Shown: positions 1-11,114 of the stretch, piece by piece
Numbering within the stretch: position 1 is the stretch's first letter
Layout of the letters: each line of letters starts with the position of its first letter
NCBI GenBank assembly: GCA_963920765.1
Contig: OY987252.1
Span: 3,271,966-3,335,965 of the forward strand
Direction of reading: 5' to 3'
Source: Ulota crispa
Lineage: Eukaryota; Streptophyta; Bryopsida; Orthotrichales; Orthotrichaceae
Length of the DNA stretch: 64,000 nucleotides
Made by a program: the position numbers and the translations under genes
Notes under the pieces: generated by a model
What the model was told of the DNA's origin: nothing
What the model saw: only the letters and a program-made list of their open reading frames with translations
The model's database searches: none

Positions 1-130
1 AAAGGAGAGTGGTTGGAAGAGTATATGGATGAGAGGATTTGGAAACCCTCTCATCTCTTCCATTTGTATCTTATACATTTGAGTATACCATGTGTGCTTT
101 TGCTCTTTCATGTTCCCTATGCTTTCAACA
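1..130 (+). mobile_element. 3' end of a Ty1/copia LTR (solo LTR or upstream element)
   Basis: This segment matches the last part of the LTRs of the copia element at 9806-15458. Bases 1-99 are identical by eye to the 3' LTR from 15329, and the copy ends in CAACA at 130, a normal CA terminus. What follows (CTTTGAAGGC) does not match the sequence after the 5' LTR of the full element at 10091, so this is a 3' LTR or a solo LTR, not a 5' LTR. The 5' part lies outside the window. Confidence 0.85.
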
Positions 131-183
131 CTTTGAAGGCTTAATTCACAAAGGATAGTACATCATGTGTTTTTTGAATATCT

Positions 184-1125
184 ATGCAAGCTGAGCTTAA
201 GGGCCTCACAGGAATAGAGTTCGTTGGTGGGTACGGGATGGTGTGGAAATTTCGCATCAAGGGAATGAGTTCAATCGAGGAACACATAGAATTTGCAAAA
301 AAATCTCTCAAGACAAAAAAAACCTGCATCAAGCAAGGATTAAGCGTTCCACTAAGGCACTTGTGATTTCGTTGAATCACCTAGGCGTTGTCAAGTTTCT
401 AGTGGTCCATGACTAGACAAAGGAGGCGTATACATTGTGGTGGAATGGTGGTCACTCAAAAGACTTGATTTTATTGAATGACAAGGTGGTGTCATTTGTT
501 GAGTGGTATGAAATAAAGCTAGTGAAGCATTTCATAGTAGAATAGGTGAAGAAGGTTAGCCTGTATCGAAGGCACAAGGCAAAGTTGGTGTGGGCTCTGG
601 TGTATGTCACTAGTCTCGTGCATGAGGCAAAGATGCTACACAATGATTTATCCCCGTCAAAAATACTCTTCTATTTCTCGGCATTTTCAAAGTCATCAAT
701 ATTGGATTTGTGACTAGGGGATATCTATTCGCATTCAAGAAGGGTATACCTTGCATTACATATATAAAAAACAAGAAGACAAGGATTGTACATTGAAGGG
801 CAAATGGTAGGTGGCACCAGAGTTAATATGTACTTTTTCAGAAGAAAATCTTGGTAGAAGCCTAGAGATGATGCAAGCAATACACAAGTATTTGGTGAAA
901 TCATACCCGTTCTCTAGTGGGAAGTTGGGGTTAATGATGAAACTTGGAGATGATCGCAAGTTTGACGAGGACTTATTCAACAGTTCAGCAACGCGAGATT
1001 ACTTTCTAATGAAATTACGCGAACTGACGGAGCTTGATGTTGAGAGAAGGCCAACTTGCTTTGATGTGGTGCGCCTCCTCATAGGTAAACCGTGGTTAAT
1101 GAAGCCCCTTGAAGTTTTTTTTTGA
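184..1125 (+). pseudogene. Protein kinase catalytic-domain pseudogene
   Basis: A decayed copy of a plant protein kinase catalytic domain. The first frame (from 184) shows a glycine-loop remnant (VGGYGMVW) and a possible lysine strand (FAKKSL). The reading then moves to another frame at about 330-360, which carries an NHLGVVKFL stretch and a catalytic-loop-like motif HNDLSPSKIL at 639-669, where ND replaces the usual RD. The first frame returns near 811 with an APEL motif, the activation-segment end, and continues through a kinase C-lobe-like stretch (RRPTCFDVVRLL) to 1125. Internal stops and two compensating frameshifts mean no functional enzyme is made. No introns are apparent, so a retrocopy or a transposon-carried fragment is possible; it lies only 53 bp after an LTR end. 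The kinase assignment rests on motif order; the subfamily is not known. Confidence 0.68.
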
Positions 1126-1344
1126 GAAGGTGTAATGTAGTATAGAACTACTATACAATATATAATTTTTTTGCACAAGCAAGAGTGTGCTGAAGGTTGT
1201 TGTAATAGTTCTACAGCAATATGAATTGCTGAGTTTCAAATATTAAGGACGTTGCAATGACTGTGTTTTTGTATGTGGAGTCATTGTGGTTGAATGTGTT
1301 CTACTATAAATTAAAGTTGAGTGCTCTTAAGTTGTATGATTTTT

Positions 1345-2070
1345 TTAACCCCTAAAGGACCACTTGTGCCTACGGGGGACAAACAGGATTTCAAGCATGT
1401 ACTTATGACTAAAATATTTTGTGTAATTTTTTGAAACTTTTATGGAAGATGGGGAATTCAAAGATTTGTGTGGTCATTTAATTGTTTCTTCATACAGACA
1501 TTTATTGAAGAAGTTAAAAATGAATATATGAGAATTTTAGTTTGGCAAACAATCCAAAAACTTCTTTAATTATTGCATTTTTTAATATAGAAATTTGAGG
1601 TTAGTTCTTTAGACTTACGTATATGTGGGAAGCTTTTAATCATTCAATTCTAATTGATGAGATGAAAGTTATGAGAAGTTTTAGTTTGCGGGTAGGTGTT
1701 AAAAACCTCAAAACTATGCGTACACACAAACTAAAACTTCTCATAACTTTCATCTCATCAATTAGGATTGAATGATTCAAAGCTTTCCACATATACGTAA
1801 GTCTAAAGAACTAACCTCAAATTTCTATATTAAAAAATGCAATAATTAAAGAAGTTTTTGGATTGTTTGCCAAACTAAAATTCTCATATATTCATTTTTA
1901 ACTTCTTCAATAAATGTCTGTATGAAGAAAATATTAAATGACCACACAAATCTTTGAATTCCCCATCTTCCATAAAAGTTTCAAAAAATAACACAAAGTA
2001 ATTTAGCCATAAATACATGCCCAAAATCTCACTTGTCCCTCGTAGGGACAAGTGGTCCTTTAGGGGTTAA
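1345..2070. repeat. Long foldback element with arms of about 345 bp
   Basis: The left arm begins TTAACCCCTAAAGGACCAC and the right arm ends with its near-exact reverse complement. The arms pair almost throughout, from 1345 to about 1689 and from about 1727 to 2070, leaving a loop of about 37 bp. A transcript would form a very long hairpin and be a natural small-RNA source. I see no matching target duplication at the edges. Part of the arm (a segment around GATGAGATGAAAGTTATGAG) recurs in degenerate form near 2710 and 42990, so the element belongs to a wider family. Confidence 0.88.
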
Positions 2071-2689
2071 TGAATGTTTGCCGTTACTAGTGATTCAATT
2101 CTATTACCAATGACTAAAGTTTTGGCATGACCTATTAAATATTGTAAATAATAGCACAATTTTTAAGAATTGTTTAGGACTTAACGCCTAGGCGCCTAGG
2201 CCATATTCACACAAATCCATACCCTTGTATACTTAGTCCAATAAAAGTATTACCTAAATAGAGTCAAATAGGTTGAATTTTTTGAGTGGTAGTAGACACA
2301 TGCTTGAAGGTACATGAAAAAGTACAAGTCCTTTGACTTTACCATTAAGAAGAGGATAAGAGTCAAACGTCAACATTTTTCAAAATTGAGAGGCCAATTT
2401 TAGGGACCCTAGGTGCTCAAGGGTTAAATTACAAACCACGGGTCCATTATGTGATATTAGTAGCGCAGTTGTCTGAAAGAGAAATTGCTTGTTGGATATA
2501 GAATGATACCCTAGCAAATATGTAGTTGGTTAAAATCTAAAAAGCCTTGTTCCATATATTTTGTTAGAAGTTAGTCAAAATTGCAATTTCCATTGCAACG
2601 TTTCAAACCTATTCTTGAATACCTAACCGTAGCCCGTAGGATCTAACTGTAGACTAGTACGGGAATGGGGAAAGAAAACCATCACATAG

Positions 2690-3620
2690 ACTGTGACTAC
2701 ATTCAATTTCATTGAATGAGATAAAAGTTATGAGGGGTATTTGTTTGCAGGCAATTTTTGATTCTCCACTCTAAAATCAAGTTTAAGTCCTTTATTTTAT
2801 AGAACTTTTTGTATGTTGGAAAATAAATTAAACCAAAGGTAGCGGATGGTTTATCAGAAAATGATAATCAGTAGGAAATGTATTTATCATTTAGATACAT
2901 GATTTCTTAAGAATTTTGTGTTTTGACTCATTCTTAACATCTTTTTACTTCCTAATTTTTTCCATGTGTTATCTAGTCCCAATTGATTTGGAAATTCTCC
3001 CACACATACATAACGTGATGTACTACATGAAGAAATTATAGAGCAACTTTTGATAAAGGGTTTTTGTTGTTATCCCCTAAATGACCAAAGGAAGTTTTCA
3101 CCAAAATCTATCAAGACTTGCGGGAGTTGGAGCAGCAATCCAATTTTGAAACAAAAAAGTGTTTATGCACCTATGAGTGGTGTGACCATAGGATCTTGTT
3201 GAAGAATAGTTTTACAAGATGTAGATAAATATTAAGAATTTTCCATTGCATGGATTGGCTAATAGGATGGTTTGAATATTTAGAAACATCCAATGAAAAA
3301 CCCTGAACTAGCCAGCCTTTAGAAACTAAAATTTCTAAGGTAATGAAGACGTTTGGGTGGTATTTTTGTAAATTCCTTATTCCACATAAATAAAGTACAA
3401 TGGGGGGACAAAAAGATTGAAACTCCCAATATGCCATTTAAAGAATTTTATATAATTACCTAAAATATGATTGACAATTTCTTGTCTTGCATCATTGGTG
3501 TTTAATTCTTATGCAATTCCAATCAAGCATATCAAATTTCAATTCCTAAACATCTAAACCCTATTTTTGGTGAATCAGTTTACATGAAATTCACGATTTT
3601 ACATGATGATTGATCAAAAG
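2690..3620. repeat. Dispersed repeat, related to 42930-43470
   Basis: Several blocks match the 42930-43470 region in the same order. These are a block around ATGAGATAAAAGTTATGAGG, a T-rich block with CTTTTTACTT, and a block around 3500-3612 (CATATCAAATTTCAATTCCTAA and TTTTACATGATGATTG). Identity is moderate and interrupted. No protein-coding potential is seen. It is probably an old non-autonomous element of the same family as the foldbacks at 1345 and 43253. Confidence 0.5.
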
Positions 3621-5040
3621 TAACTAGTGTTGCATTTTTTAGACTAGAGTGCGTGGGTAGGTAAGAAACATCCAAACGCACATCTTTCCTTCATATAAGT
3701 ATTTTCAAAAAGCTTTAGATTGCCTTCTATAGAGATTTTAATGTAAATGTGATAGTGACCAAGTTTAGTAAAATAGACAATGTATTTGGAAAGTAGATTT
3801 TGGCAAAATAAACATATCATGATGCTCAAAGTTGTAAAGTCAATCATGCCAAACAAGTGAAACAATAAAATCTAATCACCATACATATGCAATCGTATTT
3901 GACACCATAGCTCTAAAGCCCAAAGACCCTTCAGGGTTTAACCTCATGTTATTTTGGTGACATATATTTTAGATTGGACATGTGAAATGAGGCTTGGAAG
4001 AGTTGAAGCCATTCTTGAAACCAAAAACACCCTCATGAAGTCATGACTAAACATTATAATCTTACATTCTATAAGATTATAATGTTGTGTTTTCTTTTTT
4101 AGTGAGATGTCTAACATATGTAGTTTGAATTTATACGATTACATTTTACAATCGACTTGTACAACTATTGAGAATATTGACTTTTTGTTTGGTGTAGAGC
4201 ATTTTTGTATGATGTCAAGAAATACTTTAGACATTTACTAGTTACCCCTTAAAAGTCCGTGCTTCTGAAAATTAGATGCGTTTTGGTCAACCCTGATTGT
4301 AACTTTCAAAATATGTATTTTTGGAACATGGTTCAATTTAAGAAAATGAAACTTGACAAGTACCCTTTCTATACCATTGATTTTTATTGAAAAATGTCAA
4401 AAATCAAAAGAATTGTTGCCTTTGAAAGCTCCAAGTGTCTAAATCCAAATAACACAATATGGTGTGTATTTCATTCATATTTTTTACTCTTTAAATGCAT
4501 TGTACATCTAATTTGCAAGACTATGTTTCTCATTCTACCGTTCATTTATGGTAGAAATTATAGCTTTCTTTAATATATATAGTAAATTCTAATTGATATG
4601 ATTTTATTTCCACATTCAGCTTCATAAAATTACAGTAATTCAAATTTTCCATCAAAATCATTGAAATAAATAGCATAAATAGAAAATGAATGTGTTCTTG
4701 AGCAAAATAAATCAAAAGAATTTGAATTAATGAAATATAAGGATAAACTTGGTTTTAGAATCAAATTTGACTTAAAATCCTTTGTTGTGGCTCTTTTGGG
4801 TGTAAAAAATAAAATAACCAATTAAACATTTTTCACACTAATCTTTGATGCTGCTTTTGCCCCTCAATAAAAGTTGAAGTGATTTGGTTTTTTTTGGTAT
4901 TTTAACTTATTTATGTTCATTTTTTGAAACAAAAATGATAACCACTACAAATTTTCATGCAACAAATTGCAATTTCTTGCAAAGATATACCATCCATATT
5001 TTCAAGAAATAAATATACAAAATTAATGTTTGAACACACT
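3621..5040. other. AT-rich non-coding stretch
   Basis: No gene, RNA gene or clear repeat boundary was recognised. Short degenerate copies of a CCTT-AGGG-TTAA-like motif occur (for example near 3930), similar to the ends of the 1345-2070 foldback. Confidence 0.5.
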
Positions 5041-5177
5041 TTAGAAGACAAACTTTAGCTTAGACATGAAGTTTGACAATTTCAAAATGGATCAACTCCT
5101 TCAAGGGTTAAAAGGCAAAATTGAAATTAGAGATGAAGTGTGATTATTTAAAAATGGATGCAGTCCTTTAGGGATTA
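5041..5177. repeat. Two-copy degenerate tandem duplication, unit about 65 bp
   Basis: Two consecutive segments share the order GA-ATGAAGT-TGA, then a block with AAAATGGAT, then a CTCC/GTCC-TT-AGGG-TTAA end. The first ends at about 5109 and the second at about 5177. This is seen directly but is diverged. Confidence 0.5.
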
Positions 5178-6250
5178 ACGACTGCCATGGCTGCAATCTT
5201 GCAATCGCCCCTCCATACAAACCTGCAATTGCCCCAACCCCAATACATGCACTTGCCCTCTCCTAAACCCGTGGTCGCCCCAACCCAGATATCCGCAATC
5301 GCCCAAGCTTCAGACCTGAAGCCACTCTGTTTCCGGACCAGCGGTTGCCCAATGAAGAGTTGCACGCGCCCCAACCTAAGGTTGCCCATGGTAACATTGA
5401 CATGCCAAATCCACGTCATAATTCAATAACAGCCACGTAGGACAATTGTTTTTATTAAGGAGTAACAAATCTGGAAATCCAAAAACCTTACTTGACAACC
5501 TTGTCTATGACAATCGACATTTGTCATACACAACATCTGACGTTGATCAGACATTATGATGACTAATGCCCAAAATGTGTCAGACAAGACAATCTTGCGA
5601 ATGTCGCGTCGACCCTATTGAACAATTTTGATTGATAAAATACGTCAATAGATGGCTCGGATTGACAAACCGCGTTGACAATTGGGATAGATAGCCCAGG
5701 TTGATGATCCACATTGACAGTTTGGATGGACAGCTAGATGGACAATCTAGTTGGACAATCAAATGGACAACCTGGTTGGATGGCTAGATGGACTTGCTCT
5801 CAAACCACCCACCAACCTCACGTTCCTAGCACCAGCCGCACATTTTCAAAGCTTAACTTGCAACCATCTTTAGAGCTTGCTCTCAAGCCACAGATTTGCC
5901 TCACACTCTAGAGGTTGCTCTCACAACCAATTCTCAAAGCTTACCTTTTGCATTCATCTCCGGATCCTGCTCTCAAACCACTGTTTTGATTCTCAGTTTA
6001 GCAGCAAGCCTTGCACCTTCCAGAGCTTGCTTGAGCGGCCATTTATAGAGCTTGACTCTCATAACTTGATTCCTAGAGCTTAATTCTAGCCGCCAATTCT
6101 CGCAGTAGAGTTTGCTCCCCAATACCTAGCTTCTTACCTCAATGACCAGCCTCCTCCCCTAATACTCAAATGTTGGCTCTCCAGGGCTTTTTGCCTTCCT
6201 ACGCTCTAATGCCACTGCCCTCCAATGCTCTAGGGCCTTCTTGGCCTTCT
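5178..6250. other. GC-richer tract of degenerate short repeats
   Basis: 5190-5400 contains repeated CAATCGCCC / CAATTGCCCC phrases. 5500-5790 contains many TGGACAATC / TTGACAA phrases. 5800-6240 contains repeated AGAGCTTGCTCTCAA-like phrases. Composition is clearly less AT-rich than the flanks. Short open frames exist on both strands but look like by-products of the repeats, with no recognisable domain. Origin is unknown; a degenerate satellite-like part of a retroelement is one possibility. Confidence 0.5.
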
Positions 6251-8080
6251 GGACTAAATTTCAATTAGAGGAAACGGGTAAGGCTTTAATGCCAACCACT
6301 TTTTTGGCCTCAAGGGAAATTGTCTAAATAATTGATACTAATTTCTAGAATTCATCAAACCACAAGAAGCCTAACTAGAGTAGCGTCATAATTTGCTAAT
6401 TGGAAGAGCAAACCTGTCATACTATGCATAGTGGCTAGCCAAAAGGTCCACTTGCGTCATTTCAAGACTAGTATGGTCATTAAAGGGAGGCCATAGTTGT
6501 CTTTAGCTTCTCCCTCGATGTACATGCTCTATTGTAACTATTTGTCACAAGTTTACAATGGAAATCAATCTGATTGTGGATTTTGCATCAACAACCCATT
6601 GGTATGTTGTGACTATTTGTCGTTAGCCACCTATTAGTTGGACAAGTGTCATCTACGCCCAATCCCAAGGAAGAATGGAGGCCACCAACAATCAAGCTTT
6701 GGGGTATGTGGAGTCCCATGATGAGGTATCATAACTTACTTTCCATTTCCCTTTGCCCATGTTATTTTGACCTTTGGATCTTTAGGGAAATTGCTTACTT
6801 TGCCCATCATCTTCTTATTGAAAAATTCTTAGAAAGATCCATTGTTTGGAAGGCTTCTTTAGTTGGAAATCTACAACCCAAACCACCCTCTTATGGTTTT
6901 CTCTTTTTCAGCTCCCTCTCCAACCTCCGTTTGAACCTAGTTGTGCTTGCGCTTACTTCTTGAGAGGGAGGTTTGAGCACTCATATTGACTACAAATTAT
7001 AAATAAGTATCCCCATTTCAAATGATCTTTTGGTACTACTACGTGAAGGTAGGATACGATGAACATATCTACATCTAACATTTTCTATTATCCAATTTCT
7101 TGAAGGAAAGTACCATCTCCACTTTCTACATAAGTGCTTTCATTACATCTAGATATTCTTAAAGGACAAAGACTAACAAACAAATCCTTTTGTATATATC
7201 TATTTTCTTTTCAAATGAAGAACCAACTAAAATTGAAATTACATGTACTTCCACAGAATTAGAGGCAAATGTCACCAATACATTGTGAGTCCTAGATTCA
7301 ATAGCAGAAGTCCTGAATTTATTTTTTGTTTTAATTAGTTTTGAATTTGCATTAATACAAGTGAAACAGTCATTTATGTTGATTTAGATTAGTTAGACCA
7401 AATGGTAGCGGAACTCTATTTACCCTATTCCATTTGGCGAGTCATTGTGAGTAATTATGTGAGAATTAGTACTTTTTAGTTGGTTCTTGTAATACAATCC
7501 ATGGGGCTTGGAATCCCCTCCAAAAGTCCTCACTAACCTAATTAGAGAGAGTTTGTTTAGGAATAGATTAATTATGCCATGGCCAAGGGCCACATCACCA
7601 GCTTAAGACTCAACAACCATAGCCATTATCAATTGGTACGTCTTTACCCCAAGTTCCCGACACCTTTCGCTTCTTGGAAGGCATGATTTCAAGCAGTCAA
7701 CCTTGCAAGGTTTCTAGTCAACCCCAACCAAGGGAGTTGACAAATGGCAATAAAATGCCACCAAAATTCATGGGAAAGTTTCTCATGAATCCAAGACATT
7801 ACTCCAAATCTGAAATTATTTTGATAGCGGCAAGGCCCCAAATGACAATTGCTAGCTAAAGCCAAGAATTCACGCAATGACAAGTTGCAAGATAGCAACC
7901 ATCCAAAGTCCAATTGACGCAAGTAAAGAGTGCTTCTTGGCTCCCCCAACAACTTCAGAAGACTTCGGGAAGTCAATTTCATAAAATGGAATGAACTCCC
8001 AATTTTGGATTTTCCAACAACCCTCCCCTACCTTCCAATTAGATTCTCAATGACCTATAGCTTGGAATCGGAATTGTGAA
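6251..8080. other. Repeat-like non-coding tract, possible LTR-retroelement debris
   Basis: No protein domain was recognised. A stretch at 6500-6600 resembles an LTR 3' portion (a run ending in CAACAACCCA followed by TTGGTATG), but no partner LTR was found. It includes one copy of the 53-bp direct repeat (6930-6982). Confidence 0.35.
6930..6982 (+). repeat. 53-bp direct repeat, copy 1
   Basis: Matches 8588-8640 over 53 bp without indels. Shared features are TTTGAACCT-GTTGTGCTT at the start and GGAGGTTTGAGCACTC at the end. The purine-rich AGAGGGAGG followed by TTTGAGCACTC looks like a polypurine tract next to an LTR start, but this is inference. Confidence 0.75.
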
Positions 8081-8640
8081 CAGCCAAAACCAACTATTTT
8101 GGGGCCAAAGAATCTAATGGTACAATTTTTTCTATTTTTTTGGAGCTATGCTCCAAAGGTTATCAGTTTTTCATCTAGATTTCATCCATTTTGAGTTTTT
8201 TTTAGATTTTGGGTAGATTCCAAGGGATCTTTGGATCTCCTAGATAGAAGGCCAAGGGGCCCTCCCAAAAATATATAAAGGGAGGCCCACCTTCTTCCAA
8301 ACCATCATTTGTATCACTTCCTATTGTAATTCATCACTTACCATTTGTACCTTCACTTTCATTAGCAATCCCTTTCATTGTCCCTCATCTCTTGCAAACC
8401 TTTTAGTGCTTGGTGTCCAAGCTTGAGGGGCTTTTTCCCTTGAATTTAGCTAAGAGTCTTTAAGCTTATGAGGTGTTGGTCCCTCCAAGCCTTAGTAGTA
8501 GTTAGGACTTGATTGTCACTACAATTGGTTTTACTAACCTCTGGAAAGTTGGATTAAGATTGTTCTCAACCTACCTAAGGTTAGAGCTTTGAACCTGGTT
8601 GTGCTTTCGCTAGCCTCATTAGGGGGAGGTTTGAGCACTC
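8081..8640 (+). mobile_element. LTR-like or promoter-like segment with TATA box
   Basis: A TATA-like ATATATAAAGGGAGG lies near 8270. It is followed by a pyrimidine-rich, CATT/CTTT-rich transcribed-leader-like tract and then by the second copy of the 53-bp repeat (8588-8640). The arrangement resembles the U3/R part of an LTR. No paired LTR, primer site or polyprotein was found nearby, so the call is tentative. Confidence 0.3.
8588..8640 (+). repeat. 53-bp direct repeat, copy 2
   Basis: Partner of 6930-6982, 1658 bp downstream, with the same orientation and length. It ends in AGGGGGAGGTTTGAGCACTC. Confidence 0.75.
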
Positions 8641-9604
8641 TTAGGTAGGAGCACCCATAAACCGTTAAACTAAGGGTTTTGAACTTGATGATTATTAATA
8701 AACATCTAGCATATTATAGGATTGTATTAGCAAGAGAAAAATGATGAGTTAGCATTTGTAGATATATTATTTGGATATTGTGAGAATAAATTGTGAATTT
8801 TTAGAAAGCGGACTGCAAATGTACCCACTACCAACACTAAGGTCATGTTCACATGTTGTACGTCCTTGTAATTACATCTATTCACCTCCACAGAGGTTCC
8901 AAGATATTAGAGGATGGTTGTGGGCACAATGATGGCTACAGGTGGTGCTACTGCTTGAACATTGGTTGGCATTACTATTTTAGTTCAAAACTATCTACAA
9001 TGTCAAATGATCCCCTACATTTGTATACTCACCTTTTGAACATTTATGCAATATAAATTCTCTCTTCAAGCTTGTAATGTCCATTTTTTTTTCTAACATT
9101 TTTTCAAAGTGGAATGCAATGAATGGGGAGATCTGATAAGCTACAAAAAATAACCTCCATGAAAGGCCAAAAAATTTATTTAAAAACCCATGAAATGAAT
9201 AAGCATTGGCCAATAATTTGAGATGACTCTCAGCCATTTTATAAAAGTATGGGCAATAACTTAACCTCCTTGTGTGTGGAATAGAATGTATCCAACGCAA
9301 ACATACAAGTAAGATGAAATAATACAAAAAACACCAAAATGTTGATAGCGCTAAAATAGAGGGGAGGTAAAGAAAGTGAAAAAGTAAAGAACTAAGGAAT
9401 GTATGAATGTACAGATACTGGAAAGGCATGGAAGGTGACCGTAGTCAACTCTAAACCCTAATCCCCTAACATTTTCTAGTGGTAAGTCACCCTAACCTAA
9501 TAACCTTTGTAAAACTTGTAACGGTTTAACTTTGTAAAAATATACATTACCCTCTATTGGTGATGCTAGAAACAAATTTCATAGGCAACACCTTAATGCA
9601 AACG
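8641..9604. other. Non-coding stretch
   Basis: No recognisable gene. A 144-codon open frame on the minus strand (8995-9429) is hydrophobic and Phe/Leu-rich, as expected from AT-rich non-coding DNA, and shows no domain. Confidence 0.5.
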
Positions 9605-9805
9605 CATTAGTAGAAAATGAGATTAAAAACAATAGAAAAGCAATTGCTGTCTGTTGTTTTGGACAACAAGACTCAAATTGTCAATACTCTCACTAATTTT
9701 TGCATTGGCCATAACAAATCGTGCCATCCCTTTGTTGATAAAGACACTAAATTGATTTCAACACTTTGTAAAATCTGACTTCATAAGTTTTTTGAGGTTA
9801 ATCTT
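9605..9805 (-). pseudogene. Possible continuation of the TNP2 C-terminal part beyond the copia insertion
   Basis: Read on the minus strand from 9805, the sequence encodes KINLKKLMKSD, then degenerates with a stop and a possible frameshift (a GWHDLL-like phrase in another frame). This is what would be expected after the KDDWEF phrase at the other side of the copia element, in the DUF4216-like C-terminal region of CACTA transposases. At 9605 the sequence CATTAGTAGAAAATGAG resembles a CACTA terminus with one C-to-T change, so the original element may have ended here. Supported by context and short similarity only. Confidence 0.42.
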
Positions 9806-10090
9806 TGTTGAAAGGTTAGAAAAGGGCATTAGAAGTTTGCTCTAGGCCAAAGGAGATATGCTAGGTGGGGTACTTAGCATTGGAGAGAGAGAGCATGTGC
9901 TAGGAGGCACCTCATAGAGAGGATCAGCCCATGAGTGTGATTATCCCATATAGTTTGGTGAAGGGAGAGTGGTTGGAAGAGTATATAGATAAGAAGGTTT
10001 AAGAACCCTTTCATCTCTTCCATTTCTATCTTATACATTTGAGTATGCCATGTGTGCCTTTGCTCTTCTATCTTCCCTATGCTTTCAATA
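9806..10090 (+). repeat. 5' LTR of the copia element
   Basis: Starts TGTTGAAAGG and ends TTTCAATA; the terminal CA has become TA. It is 285 bp, against 283 bp for the 3' LTR. The sequence that follows, GGTTATGGGCCCA at 10091, sits where the primer-binding site should be, but I could not assign a tRNA to it. Confidence 0.9.
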
Positions 10091-11114
10091 GGTTATGGGC
10101 CCACTTCTATGAGTGTAGAGGTACATTATGGTGAGTGGAGATCACTTTTGAGGTACATCAGCCCGTGGAATTTGACCTTGTGCTCTTGGAGGACTTCTTT
10201 AGCTACTCTTCAGTGTTAGGGGTGTTTTTCAAGTGACATTGCTTCTCATTTGATCTATTTCAGCACTTGTCTATCTTGTGGACCATTTGGAGGACTACTT
10301 GTGCTAGTTTCTTGGTTTGAGGTGCATTTGTTGTGGGAGAGAACCTTTGAGGAGCTTCACCTCTTTTTGCATGCCTTTTAGAATCTTTGGAGATCTTGTT
10401 TTGCCTCTCCAAGAGTAGCTGATCCTCATTTATCTTGGTGGAACACCAAATTCAAGTTTGTAAAGGTGTGCACCTTATTGGAGCTTGTTGGAGGATGTGA
10501 TCTATCAAATTAGAGGAGTTGATCCACTTTGGAGCTTATTTAGAGGTCCATTTTGTGTTGCACAAGCTTTTGGAGGTTTGGAGTTGCTAAGGGTGGAGTT
10601 GCACCACCAAAGTGCTTCTTTGAAGCACAAGGAGGTGATTTGTGAGTTTGTACTTGCTTTAGTTGGTTTCTACCTTTGCTTGAGGTTTTTTGCTCAAGTG
10701 GATGCATAGTATTTGCTCAAAGGGGGCTGAAATTGCAAGAAGTGAGTATGAGGGTGAGGTTTGAGTGATAATCTCACATTTTGGGTAGATCTTGTGCTCC
10801 TTTGAGGGTTGGACTGTATACTTCAACCCTTGTGTGAAGAGAGGGCTAGGGTTTGCTTGGGAGGTGGTTGAGCTGATTACTTCAGCCCCTTTGTGTGTAT
10901 TGAGAGCTAAAGATTTGTTTGAGAGGTGGTTGAGTTGCATACTTCAGCCCCTTGTCTTGGAGCTAGCTAGCATTGAAAGTGGTTGAGTGTCTTGCTTCCA
11001 TCCTTTATGTGTGGAGAGAGCTAGGGTTTGCTTTGGAGGTGGTTGAGGTGATTAGTTCAGCCCCTTGCTATCTGCTTGTGACAATGAGATTGCCTTGAGT
11101 TGCATACTCTAGCC
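10091..11114 (+). other. Untranslated leader of the copia element
   Basis: About 1 kb between the 5' LTR and the gag start. It has T+G-rich composition and no convincing reading frame. It carries a degenerate tandem repeat at its 3' end (listed separately). Confidence 0.7.
10805..11070 (+). repeat. Degenerate tandem repeat in the copia leader, unit about 58 bp
   Basis: The unit is built around GAG-GCTAGGGTTTG, then GGAGGTGGTTGAG, then ACTTCAGCCCCTTG. Four to five copies can be followed; the one near 10960-11010 is the most diverged. The repeats sit just upstream of gag, where packaging or translation signals may lie. That role is inference. Confidence 0.7.

Noticed and set aside
5178..5430. 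Opposed open frames in the GC-richer tract as a gene
   Set aside because: Both frames are by-products of CAATCGCCC-type short repeats.
8995..9429. 144-codon minus-strand open frame
   Set aside because: Phe/Leu/Ser-rich low-complexity product of AT-rich DNA, with no domain and no context.
10091..10104. GGTTATGGGCCCA as a definite primer-binding site
   Set aside because: Position is right, but I cannot match it to a particular plant tRNA 3' end from the sequence alone.
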